From the NCBI GenBank assembly GCA_033557675.1, contig JAWQRM010000641.1:1-20781 (forward strand): 20,781 bases of DNA. Direction: 5' to 3'. The notes under the pieces were generated by a model, which saw nothing but the letters and a program-made list of their open reading frames with translations, ran no database searches and was not told where the DNA came from. Origin of the DNA: Coptodactyla brooksi (lineage: Eukaryota; Arthropoda; Insecta; Coleoptera; Scarabaeidae). Positions within the stretch are counted from its first letter, which is position 1, and each line of letters opens with the position of its first letter. Of this stretch, positions 10,330-18,448 are shown in pieces. The translations under genes were made by a program, and so were the position numbers.

Positions 10330-10645
10330 CAGGAAAGAAAAAATTGTTTCCCAAAATATAGCAAATTGTTTTGCTCCTAATTGCCACAAGGATATTAATT
10401 CCGCATTTTTTGAAAGGTGGTTTAAAAATCAAAATTTTAACATAGTTCAAGATTCAAAAACCTTGGTATTCCTCAATGATGAAGCGTTAATCTTAGGAAA
10501 TAATTTAACAATTTCTGTGGAGGCACCAAAGCTGCCTACTGCTTTGGGGAGAGTTGAAAATAAACATCAATTTTCCTTATTCATAGCGAAAGTGGTGTAC
10601 ATTATACGTGATCAGGTACATAAATATTGTGAAAGTGTTGCATAA
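10330..10645 (+). pseudogene. DDE transposase relic, inverted copy B (still open)
   Basis: An open frame of 111 codons (10310-10645, TAA end) contains FAPNCHKDINSAFFERWFKN, then NFNIVQDSKTLVFLNDEALI, and ends RDQVHKYCESVA. Taken alone it looks like an unknown protein. It aligns at DNA level with the minus-strand relic at 9190-9600: shared blocks include gcattttttga, tttaaaaatcaaaattttaa, ttaatctt, aaataatttaaca and tcatagcgaaagt. Compared with copy A it has lost the bases around the MNNAPCYS motif, so the catalytic region is missing although the frame happens to stay open. I treat it as a transposase remnant, not a host gene. Confidence 0.6.
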
Positions 10646-10647
10646 AG

Positions 10648-10817
10648 TATGTCCTCTATTTAAGTTAATTGCTGGGTGCCACTTCACCAATAGAAAAGTT
10701 TTTTAAATTGCACAAGCAATGAGAGCAATTTTAAAAACTTTTGTTTTCGTGAAGTGGCAACCAGCAATTAACTTGTTACCAAGTCAAAGGTTCCAAATCC
10801 ACAACTATGTCCTCTAT
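10648..10817. mobile_element. Palindromic MITE-like insertion flanked by a 12-bp direct repeat
   Basis: Arms 10662-10687 and 10749-10774 are inverted copies matching at 25 of 26 positions. Pairing continues inward with aaaagttttttaaattgc against gcaattttaaaaactttt, leaving a short loop. The 113-bp palindrome is enclosed by the direct repeat tatgtcctctat at 10648-10659 and 10806-10817, though the right copy lies about 31 bp beyond the arm. It resembles a miniature inverted-repeat element or foldback insertion. The unequal spacing means the direct repeat may not be a true target duplication. It starts just after copy B of the DDE relic. Confidence 0.75.
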
Positions 10818-10986
10818 GTTGAAAATTCTTATGCTTTATCATAAGTAAGAAAATTAATTACAACCTGATTGATACTGGTTATAGTACCATTCAGGTAGAA
10901 GGTATTCATACCAGTGACGAAGATTAATTTATTCAGTTGTTATATGAATGGTCATTAGTTATGATTTATACAGAGCTTTTAAAAAT

Positions 10987-11367
10987 GTTCACGCCCAAAG
11001 AGTATTAACATTGAATCCTATACCGTTAAATGGTATCCAAATACGACGGTATTTGGATGAAGTGTTTCCAGGGAGGTGATTAGGAAAAAGGGGGTCCATG
11101 GAATGGCCGGCTAGGTCCCCTGATCTAACGCCACTGAACTTTTTCCTATGGGGACACTTAAAAACCAAGGTATATAAAAATCGGCCTAACAATTTAGAAG
11201 ATCTCAAACAAAAAAGTGTATTTGAATGTACCTTAATAAAGTCTCAATCTATTCAGAATGTGATTACTGAATTTTATAACCGTATTGGGTATTGTCAGTT
11301 GGTAAAGGGCCATCAGTTTGAACATTTAGTGCAATTAATTTTTTATTGTTTGAAAAATGTTATTTAA
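10987..11367 (+). pseudogene. Tc1/mariner-type transposase C-terminal relic
   Basis: One frame reads RRYLDEVFPGR, then an in-frame TGA at 11077-11079, then LGKRGSMEWPARSPDLTPL and NFFLWGHLKTKVYKNRPNNL, ending at a TAA after 11367. WPARSPDLTPLDFFLWG is the hallmark C-terminal block of a large insect family of IS630-Tc1-mariner transposases. The Asp of SPDL is present, but the usual later D of PLDFF is Asn here. TGA probably replaces the Trp codon of the family motif FPGRW. The N-terminal half with DNA-binding domain and first catalytic Asp is not found upstream. With a stop and a changed acidic residue it is inactive. No terminal repeats identified. Confidence 0.85.
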
Positions 11368-12138
11368 TGACTTTTCTGTTTTTTATGCGTTTGATATATT
11401 AATGTAGCATTTTGTAACTTTTGAACGAATTAGTAAATTTCTGTTTTAGTTTTCCACAACAAATAAATGTAATACTGTTATCGATTTTTGTTTTAAATCC
11501 ATGTAACTATGTACGTTATTCTGTTAAATTGATTGATTTAAACTTTATTAACGTATTCAATATCATACATTATTGAAAATAGATTAAAAATCTCCACCGA
11601 AATAAAGAATAAAATTTATAGGTTGTCGTTAAAAAAATATTGATCACGTCATTACTCAAAAAACAATTGACAAATAAATCTGAAATCACTTAAAAATACA
11701 CCCTAATTTAAATCGCCGTACCCCTTTCTGGAATTTTTCCAAAGCCAGACTTTAACGGAGTTATCAAATTTATCCGTTACTTAACTTCAACGCTGTACAT
11801 ATAATAAGGTACTAAATCTAATAAACTTTCTATCGTTGAATTTGTTAAATGTATATCAAGATCTGTGAAAATTTACAAGCTGTTCCATTTAAAATTAAAA
11901 AGTTCCTTGTGAGTTACCTTGTATAACTATGTAAATTAAAGTACTCCTCGTAGGTCTCATTTTTCTTATTATATCGTTACCCCAATTTTCGTAAAAAAAA
12001 ACATAATATGTAGTCGTTTAGAAGATATATAGAATATTCGGGACTTTTTTGCCATCCTGTATATATCAGTACATAATTAAACTCGTTTAACTGTGTACTG
12101 AAGAAGATGTATATCGCACATGACATTCTCTTATCTTG
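11368..12138. other. Noncoding AT-rich stretch
   Basis: No gene recognised. The left part may be the 3' flank of the preceding transposase relic. gccatcctgtatat near 12051 resembles the ccaccctgtata motif found at termini of insect repeats. Confidence 0.45.
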
Positions 12139-12191
12139 CCCCTGGTTTAAATGTAACAAAAATTGTACAAAAAATCCATTCGTACCTGTCA
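12139..12191 (+). repeat. Partial copy of a repeat unit recurring near 12790
   Basis: This segment (cctggtttaaatgtaa to cattcgtacctgtca) closely matches 12790-12844, showing that the minisatellite at 12192-12447 sits inside, or next to, a larger duplicated unit. Confidence 0.75.
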
Positions 12192-12447
12192 ACTAAAAAT
12201 TAGTTCGCTAAAAATTAGTTGGCCAAAAAAAACTAGTTAGCGAAAAATAAGTTAACAAAAAAATTAGCTTGCTAAAAAACTAGTCGGCTAAAAAATAGTT
12301 ATCTGAAAAATAGTTGGGTAAAAACTAGTTAGTTAGAAATATTAGTTACATAGGAAAACTAGTTAGCTAAAAGATCGTTAGTTACAAAACTGGCTAAAAA
12401 CGTAGTTAGCCAAAAATTAGCGAAAAAAATTAGTTACCTAAAAAGTA
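12185..12447. repeat. Degenerate minisatellite, about 15-20 bp unit
   Basis: About 15 imperfect head-to-tail copies of a unit close to ctagttagctaaaaa (variants aaaattagttcgct, aaaactagtcggct, aaaatagttatctg). Both unit length and sequence drift, indicating an old array. It has no coding potential. Confidence 0.85.
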
Positions 12448-12471
12448 AAACTTAAAATCAACTAAAACCTC

Positions 12472-12790
12472 TAAAGCAACTGAAACCTTCAAAATAAATA
12501 ATGTATAATAATAATGTATAATAATAATGTATAATAATACTATATGAAAAGAATTTCCTGTTTGTAATCACGTCAATAGTTCTATTAAAACAAAAGCTAA
12601 AATTACCCAAATGTCAAAGTTTTGAAGCTGGGAAAGTAAAAATTTTTCAAACGTAGTAAATTCGAATCAGTAACCTTCAAAATCAAGAATATATATTATT
12701 AATCACGTGTGAAAAGAATTTCCAGTTTGTTATTTTAATATTTCTATTAAAACAATAGCTATAATTACTAAAATGTAATTATTAAACTAG
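12472..12790 (+). repeat. Diverged tandem duplication including a 12-bp microsatellite
   Basis: Two related segments share aaccttcaaaat, then gaaaagaatttcc, ctattaaaacaa and a final aaatgt: roughly 12483-12613 and 12671-12776. The first contains an extra tandem run of taataatgtata (12497-12540). Confidence 0.65.
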
Positions 12791-12792
12791 AC

Positions 12793-13338
12793 CTGGTTTA
12801 AATATAAAAGAAAATTGTAAAAAAAATTGCATTCGTACCTGTCATCTTTTTCCAAAAATATGTAATAACGCCCAAACGGTGTAATTTAGAACTGATGTAT
12901 AATAATTAAAGTGGCCCGCAAGTCTTATAAGGACTTCAAAATATCACAATATGCAGGGTGTACCATTTAAAAATCTGAAGTTTGGTGGTTTTTAGGATAA
13001 GCCGAACACCCTGTATATTCGAAAATAGTTTCAAATTGTTCATAGTTCGATGTGATGCAGCTTTTATTTAAAACATTTTTATCTAGAAAGAGCAATAACA
13101 GTTCTAAGAGAAATTCTGCATTCACAGCTGTCATGTTTTCACAATAATACGAAATAACGCCCAAATGGTACAATTTGAAGCTAAGACATAATAATTAGAG
13201 TGGCCCTTAAATCCTATAAGGATTCCAAAAGTTTTTAGAATAAACCGAACACCTTGTATATTCGAAGACTGTTTCAAATTGTGAAGAGTTCGATGTCATG
13301 TACCCTTTATTTGAAACATTTTTTTCTAAAGAGAGCAA
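12793..13338 (+). repeat. Diverged tandem repeat, unit about 240-300 bp
   Basis: Two head-to-tail copies, about 12793-13100 and 13101-13338. Shared blocks are aataacgcccaaa (offset about 288), ataataatta-agtggccc, cgaacacc-tgtatattcg (13003 and 13246) and acattttt-tctaaagagc. The offset falls to 243 on the right because copy 2 lacks about 45 bp. The missing part contains cagggtgtacc, inverted relative to the acaccctgta kept nearby, so copy 1 holds a short inverted repeat typical of insect transposon ends. No protein is encoded. Confidence 0.75.
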
Positions 13339-14189
13339 TACCCGAGATTAAGAACGAAATACTCTCTTGCCCAAAAAGATACAGAAAAATACATTCCTAT
13401 GGTATTTTTATCAATTATGCTTATAACTCGAGAACTGTTGATTTTAAGCATGTACTATCCGTATAGTTTTTTACTGGCAATTTTATGTAGATTACAAAAA
13501 TATATTTTGTTACAGAGAGTTGTAAAAAATCAAAAAAAATTTAGGTTAAGTACCTCAACCATATGTACAATTTTTTCTAAATCCTTATTGTAAGAGAAAT
13601 AAAAAATATTAAAGTATAAGCGAACTGTGTTTGCGCAGTTTGCTGCTTGAGATGAATTAGTTCACTCTTATTCTGGACAAAACCATCTTTTTCCTTACCT
13701 AAATATTAACACATGCACCATGTGGTTTCAATGTTTTACTTAGTGGATTGTAAAAACCCATACTGTAAAGATGTAGTACGCGTGCTGTAGAAGTTGATGT
13801 TTTTAGTGTATAATATTTATGTAAAGCTTTCAAAACAGTTGTAACCGTGATAACTATTATAACCGTCATAGCAGTGGTAATGTTATAGCTGATTTGGTCC
13901 TCATTTCAGACTTTATTCAGTCTTTCGTCATGCGTAAATTTTGTAAGGGAATCAATTCTGTTTCTAAATGAACCAAATGGCATGAGCATTAAAGAGTGAT
14001 CTTGCCCACAGAATTAAATGTACAAAATTGAACTGAATGGGTATTTTTTTGTATCAAAAAATTCCACCCTGGATTTCTGTTTAACTATTGACCGTCTTTG
14101 TGTTTTAAAGATCTATTGCAAGCCGTTCACATTCATCAATGTTAGGTGTGTCCAATTTTCCGAAAAGGCAACAAAGGCAAGCACTTAAT
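13339..14189. other. Noncoding stretch
   Basis: No recognised gene. Short plus-strand open frames at 13254-13593 overlap one another and run through the repeat. Near 13836-13880 there is a short imperfect repeat of gta/ata-accgt units (gtaaccgtgataactattataaccgtcata, given here only as a description of the block). Confidence 0.4.
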
Positions 14190-14600
14190 TCTTGCGGTAG
14201 GGCGGTAACAAAAAGGTTCGGTCCGACTGAATGCCGGCCATTTAAAAAAGGGCTGCGTTGCCCTTGGGGTCCTTGAATAAGATCCTTTTTAAACTGTCAT
14301 AAACGACCGTGCGCTTCAAACGACCTGTTGCCTAAACCTACCCTTTTACCTCTCGCACGTATAAAAAAAGGTGAATCCGGAAAAAATTAACGCTCCAGAA
14401 CTTTGTTGAATTTAATTTTTGGGAGTTCTGGTGAAGTAGTTGCGTTTTAATTTCACGAACACGTCCGGGATATGATACACGTATTTCTTTTCCGAGAATT
14501 GTTATACTGCGTAGTCTTGGTGCCGCATGACATCATGCAATTTGTACATGACTAATGTATGATTGGATAATACAGATGCATCATCGGATAAAGGTCGATG
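14190..14600. promoter_or_regulatory. CpG-richer stretch with TATA-like motif, possible regulatory region
   Basis: This segment is less AT-rich than its surroundings and contains CpG clusters (ggttcggtccgactgaatg, cgaccgtgcgc). A TATA-like cgtataaaaaaagg lies near 14359-14372. The bases gcatgacatcatgc (around 14525) form a near-palindrome containing a bZIP-like TGACATCA core. No coding sequence follows that I recognise. It could be a cryptic or alternative promoter, an enhancer, or a GC-richer transposon relic. Without transcript data the call is weak. Confidence 0.22.
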
Positions 14601-15239
14601 GACGTTTCAAAAAAAAAATTAAAAAAGGAGCAAGAAAAAGGAAATATGTTAATGTATTATTTCTAGGCATAGCTTAACATCGTTTTCATGTTGTTAGAAT
14701 TTCTCGTTTTTCTTTAATAATTTTTGCAACTGACACTGTTTTGTAATTGACATTCAAGCCCAACTAATATCCTTATACAAATTATAGTAACAAAGCTTAT
14801 AGTATCAAAGCTAACTTTCAGATTTACGGCATTGATTTTGTGAAAAATTAATGCTGTGAAGCACAACTGTAAATGTACCACTGAATAGTGGTGCATATTT
14901 GATTACTTTGCGTCTTCCACGTAGAAATAAATTCCATATACAGTGAAAGCTCTCATAACACTCATGATCCCAGTGTTTTCGTCAGGCTATGGGAGATGTC
15001 TTTATTTCTTTTAGAAATTCTTTATTAGATGTGCATTTTTAAGGCAATGAATAAAAAACAGTATTTCCTTAAGTTCAGTTGTAATAAATAGCTTTTATAA
15101 CAATTCCATTACATAGCTTTTATTACAAATTCATATGTATAAATGGATATAAATAACATAGTATTTAACTAAACGTTAACAACTAAATGTTAAAATAGTT
15201 TCAATATTTTAAAAATTTACATGGGTTGAAAAAATGTAC
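14601..15239. other. Noncoding AT-rich stretch
   Basis: No recognised gene, RNA or transposase motif. A 60-codon minus-strand frame at 14714-14896 shows no domain. Near 15085-15130 the phrase cttttat(a/t)acaa(a/t)tc(c/a) occurs twice, a short direct repeat. Confidence 0.4.
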
Positions 15240-15670
15240 AAATTTTCGTCTCTTGAAACTTTGCTTGCTTCCATTTCAACTGATGATTTTCAAAATGACC
15301 AACCCAAACGAGCAATTTCTTTCAGTGCTTCATCATACGATTTGATCGAATCAGGGGCTTGGTTATTGACTTCGTCCTCTGAGTCGTTTACTTCCATAGT
15401 GTCATTTTCATTTTCTAATTGAATTTCTACATTGTGATCCTCAGTGGGGACTACTTTATTGGTATTTAAAAATTCTTCCAAATTTTTATCACTTAATTCG
15501 GTAAATCCGTTTTGTTGTCCATTTACAAGGGTTGACAATGGTAGTTCATCCTCGGCATCAAACCCTGGAAGAATGCAATTATCTCTTTCAAAGGCTACTT
15601 TACGAAAGCAATTTTTAATAAATAGGTTTAAGTATAAAATAATAATTTCAATGGCTGTCCACGAGACCAT
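15240..15670 (-). pseudogene. Tigger/pogo-type transposase C-terminal relic
   Basis: On the minus strand an open frame carries SWTAIE followed by FIKNCFRKVAFERDNC (15580-15625), matching the W...I.NCFRKAGF block just after the DDE domain of Tigger/pogo (CENP-B-related) transposases. An acidic tail follows: AEDELPLSTLVNG, FLNTNKVVPTEDHN, NDSEDEVNNQAPDS and ALKEIARLGWSF, where the frame stops at 15290. A one-base shift would continue as SSVEMEASKVSRDENLY to about 15235. The DDE catalytic domain and the N-terminal HTH are absent upstream; the remainder of the frame to 15877 is AT-rich and not homologous. It is a dead fragment, though this exon-like tail is surprisingly free of stops. Confidence 0.7.
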
Positions 15671-16540
15671 CTTCAGAGGTTCCAGATAACTAGAATAAAC
15701 AATATGTGTAATAATATGAATTCCAATGCAATTTATAATATGATAAGAATAAACAATATGAGTTATAATGCAATACCGTATGAATTTATTGTCTAAAAAG
15801 TATTGCAATGTCATATTTAAAATAAAATAGAATGAAATAAAATAAAGACTTGAAATACAACATTTTAAAAGATTCATAAAACTTTTCTAATATAGGATGC
15901 AAAAATATGAATTAAACAGATTAAAATATAGATTAAAACATCTTGGTATAAAATTTAGAATTTAAAATAGGAAACTTATCAATACTTACTCGTCAATTTT
16001 ATTTATACATGACAACACACTCTCGTATAGAAGTAGTGATGTTTTTGTAATAATTACCAAAAACCAGGAAAATCATGTGTTGACGTGTAAGTGAAAGAAT
16101 TTACAAATATGTATGTTATATACTTACATCAGACGTCAAAACTCTATTGCACGAAGATTTTTATTTATTAGTGTGGATCAAATGTTCGAAATAGACTAGA
16201 GTATCAGAGAATGAAATATATTACAAAAGTCATAACGAAAACGAATTTTGGGAGACACAAAAAGATGAAAATGTTATTTTCTCTGGTGGGGAGGACAGAG
16301 GGCAAATTTAATATGAATATATTTTAAATAACTGCAAGGATTAATATTAAGGTGATTTTCTTTATATGGATATTTTGTTAAAAGGGTTTCTTAAGAAATT
16401 ATAAATATGTGTAGTTCCAGTGTTTATTTGCTTATTTAGGCATCTTATGTGTGGTCTGGTTTTAATTAATTTGTCTATTCCATATGCTTCCTTTAGTTCT
16501 AATAGAGAACTTTGTGCCCATTTTTTATTTTATGCCCCTT
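15671..16540. other. Noncoding AT-rich stretch
   Basis: No recognised gene. Near 15690-15770 agaataaacaatatg occurs twice (about 60 bp apart), a small tandem duplication. The minus strand of about 16450-16545 gives a partly open reading (WAQSSLLELKEAYGIDKLI) that I cannot assign. Confidence 0.4.
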
Positions 16541-16740
16541 CAATCTATAATTAAAAATATAATTTATAATATAATTTAATATTAAATTATAATTATATTA
16601 ATTATAATAATTATATTATTATAATTAATTAAGTTAAATAAATTTAATAAATAAATAAGTAAAATAAATAAATTTAATCAATTTAATTATAATTATATTA
16701 ATTTATTATTATATTTAGAATATAATTTATTTTATTTATT
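16541..16740. repeat. Extreme AT low-complexity stretch
   Basis: Almost pure A/T made of taat, aatt and tata words, with many self-complementary segments (for example aattataattatattaatt). It could fold into hairpins, but it is best described as low-complexity DNA. Confidence 0.85.
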
Positions 16741-17010
16741 GAATCATTTAAAATATTTTTCAAAGTTTTGTTTGTTTTAAATACTGCTTTTATATTAAAT
16801 TTATGTAGGATTCTTTGTAATCTTATTGAAATATTGCCTTGGTAGGTGAATTTTCTATATATTGAATGTGCATGTAGGTTTCTATTGTTGGTTAAAGTTG
16901 CAGTGTTATGGTATTTTTCTATTTTTTTATTTATCATGTTACGTATTGATTGTTATGTGCTATTTGAAGGATTGTGTTAATTTTCTTTTCGAAATCTTTG
17001 GGTTTCAATT
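16700..17010 (-). pseudogene. Second Penelope-like element fragment
   Basis: Minus-strand reading LKPKDFEKKINTILQIAHNN (about 16945-17005), then after two stops INKKIEKYHNTATLTN, and then FTYQGNISIRLQRILHKFNI and KAVFKTNKTLKNIL. This order (KElntIk.IAinNGY, then PY.GN.serI.riL.kFNIk.VFKtnktL.n.L) is the region between RT and GIY-YIG endonuclease in Penelope-like proteins. It aligns in position with the part of the first copy around 5300-5400. Neither the catalytic YVDD nor the GIY-YIG motif is present; the right end abuts a (TA)n tract and the left end runs into low-complexity AT DNA. Confidence 0.75.
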
Positions 17011-17020
17011 GTGTGGAAAG

Positions 17021-17022
<2 letters not shown>

Positions 17023-17062
<40 letters not shown>
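17023..17062. repeat. (TA)n microsatellite
   Basis: A pure AT dinucleotide tract of 40 bp adjoining the right end of the second Penelope-like fragment. Tracts like this are often found at retroelement insertion points, but here the link is only positional. Confidence 0.96.
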
Positions 17063-17068
<6 letters not shown>

Positions 17069-17609
17069 TAAAACTAGAAGTAAAAGAAAAAATACTAAAA
17101 AATAACTATAAAAGAAGGCGTTTGAGTTTATGTAGATTTAGAAACATACACTGTAGGTTAGACAACTTTATAGGCATATAGAGAAAATAAAAACATCGAA
17201 AACTCACGTACAGTTTCACTAGCAAAGTACAGTATCAAAGTACAGAAAGAAATAAGTGAGATCAACCCTAACAGAAGGACAACAGGCAAATAATGCTTTC
17301 AAATGTACAAAGGCAGTTACTGTCTTGTTTTGTTGTTTTCTACTCTTTTCCTTTTAAGCAATTTTCTTTTCTCCCTTAGTTTTTTGTTTTAATTCTGTGA
17401 GCTTGGTATCTATTTATTCGTTGTGTACCAATACTCTTCAAACCTTCAGTAGCCAATTCCCAAGATTAATACAAAAGCTTTTCCAAAACACTTTCTTTAA
17501 CCATTGACCACCAAGTGACACATTAAACCGCAACCCAGAAGTTTGAGAGTTAGTAGGCCCAGAAGGAGAGTTTTAGGCGATCTTTGCAAAAAAGAACAGA
17601 AGTTGTAAC
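17063..17609. other. Noncoding stretch
   Basis: No recognised gene. The right part may contain the degraded 3' portion of the Mutator-like relic that lies immediately to the right. A plus-strand reading of 17709-18026 further on is the complement of that relic. Confidence 0.4.
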
Positions 17610-18094
17610 TTTAATTTGAGAGTTTCAATAGCAATCCCATGCTTTTAGCTAGCCCTAATGTCTTTTGGGCAAAGATTTTGAACCAAATCATCTTCCCCAT
17701 CTGTAAATATGTCCTCTCCATCCTTCTTCTTTGTGTTCCTTGCGATGTTTGAACATGCCCAACACATTCAAACTAAGATAATTCTAATATCTGCTTATGG
17801 GTTGTCCTGTAACATAGTAACAAAGTCTATTGGATCCCCATTCCTTCATTTATTTTCTGAGGTTCTGCACCAAGCCTTAGCAGTAACTGAATCCGTTCTT
17901 CCACTCCAGTTGATGCCACTTCTGTCAAGAACTGGTATCAATTTTTTAAACCATTCTGTACCATCAAAATTAGCAGCCACATCTCTATTTTTATCATTTT
18001 CTTCTATGGCTTCTTTAGCAGCATGATACATTGATGCAATACTCATTTCTGCAGCAGCTTTATCAAGTCGTGTATTGTATTTTTCAAATGACAC
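17610..18094 (-). pseudogene. Mutator-like (MULE) transposase relic
   Basis: An antisense fragment of an arthropod Mutator-like transposase. The 82-codon open part (17846-18094) reads KYNTRLDKAAAEMSIASMYH then AAKEAIEENDKNRDVAANFD and GT, matching the EvA..sm..AA.Ea......RDiAV.lDGTW segment that carries the first catalytic Asp. INWSGRTDSVTAKAW then resembles the iNhsGsSgaMEv.gA block, so the roughly 100 residues normally between are missing. After a TGA come NGDPIDFVTMLQDNP (family GDGDSk.F) and, in a shifted frame, ECVGHVQTSQGTQRRR (family LECVGHVQKRmGTrLR). A possible KDIRAS-KHGIAIETL remnant ends it. Several stops and a large deletion make it inactive. It lies in the intron just before the Clk exon, in opposite orientation. 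Confidence 0.82.
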
Positions 18095-18127
18095 AAACGA
18101 GGTAATAACTCATATGAATCCTTTCAG

Positions 18128-18197
18128 GATCTGATGCTGAAATGTCCCAGACTGACACCTCCAGATATAGCGGATACTTAGGTGAAGCAGACACTAG
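18128..18197 (+). CDS. Clk: CLOCK, exon encoding the PAS-A/PAS-B linker
   Basis: A 70-bp internal exon of the circadian bHLH-PAS transcription factor CLOCK, which heterodimerises with CYCLE/BMAL1 on E-boxes in the nucleus. It is bounded by an acceptor (cctttcag ending at 18127) and a strong donor gtgagt (18198-18203). Its first two bases GA complete a codon begun in the previous exon (CGA or AGA gives Arg), followed by 22 codons containing RYSGYLGEADT, and it ends with AG. Joined to the next exon's first base A this makes AGA, giving ADTRLVFVGTGRLQTPQ. Insect CLOCK proteins have a similar GHFR linker, then a Ser-rich stretch, then ADTRL-F before PAS-B, which fits the phase. Other frames meet stops (TAG at 18179, TGA near 18132). 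The preceding PAS-A exon is not visible in the window. Confidence 0.88.
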
Positions 18198-18448
18198 GTG
18201 AGTAACTCGCACGTCAAGATAATGAAACCTTTCTTTTCTTTTGCCATATTCATATTTGATGTTATACATGAAATAAGCAATTCTATACTTTTATCGAAAC
18301 AAAAAGCAATGGAATTTCATTATTTTAATTTTTCAATAACAGTATAAAATTACTCATTTCATTATCATTGGTTATTTTGCATTAATCAACAAATTAATCT
18401 AAAGCAAATTTACCTGGCTAAGCTGTTTTTCTTTCTCTGTTTTTCTAG
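18198..18448 (+). other. Clk intron between linker and PAS-B exons
   Basis: A 251-bp GT-AG intron, donor gtgagt and acceptor preceded by a T-rich tract (tgtttttctttctctgtttt). It interrupts an Arg codon after its second base. No mobile element is seen inside; this is the only short intron visible, in contrast with the transposon-filled flanking introns. Confidence 0.88.

Noticed and set aside
9853..10364. Minus-strand frames of 101 and 148 codons
   Set aside because: They overlap in different frames, show no domain, and partly run antisense to DDE relic copy B.
17709..18026. Plus-strand 105-codon open frame upstream of the Clk exon
   Set aside because: It is antisense to the Mutator-like relic, and its Leu/Ser-rich reading matches no CLOCK region.
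14625..18127. Search for upstream Clk exons (PAS-A, GHFR-ending exon)
   Set aside because: No plus-strand segment with CLOCK PAS-A motifs and suitable splice sites was found, so none is annotated.
18084..18269. Minus-strand 61-codon frame over the linker exon
   Set aside because: Complement of the Clk exon and its splice sites; no independent support.
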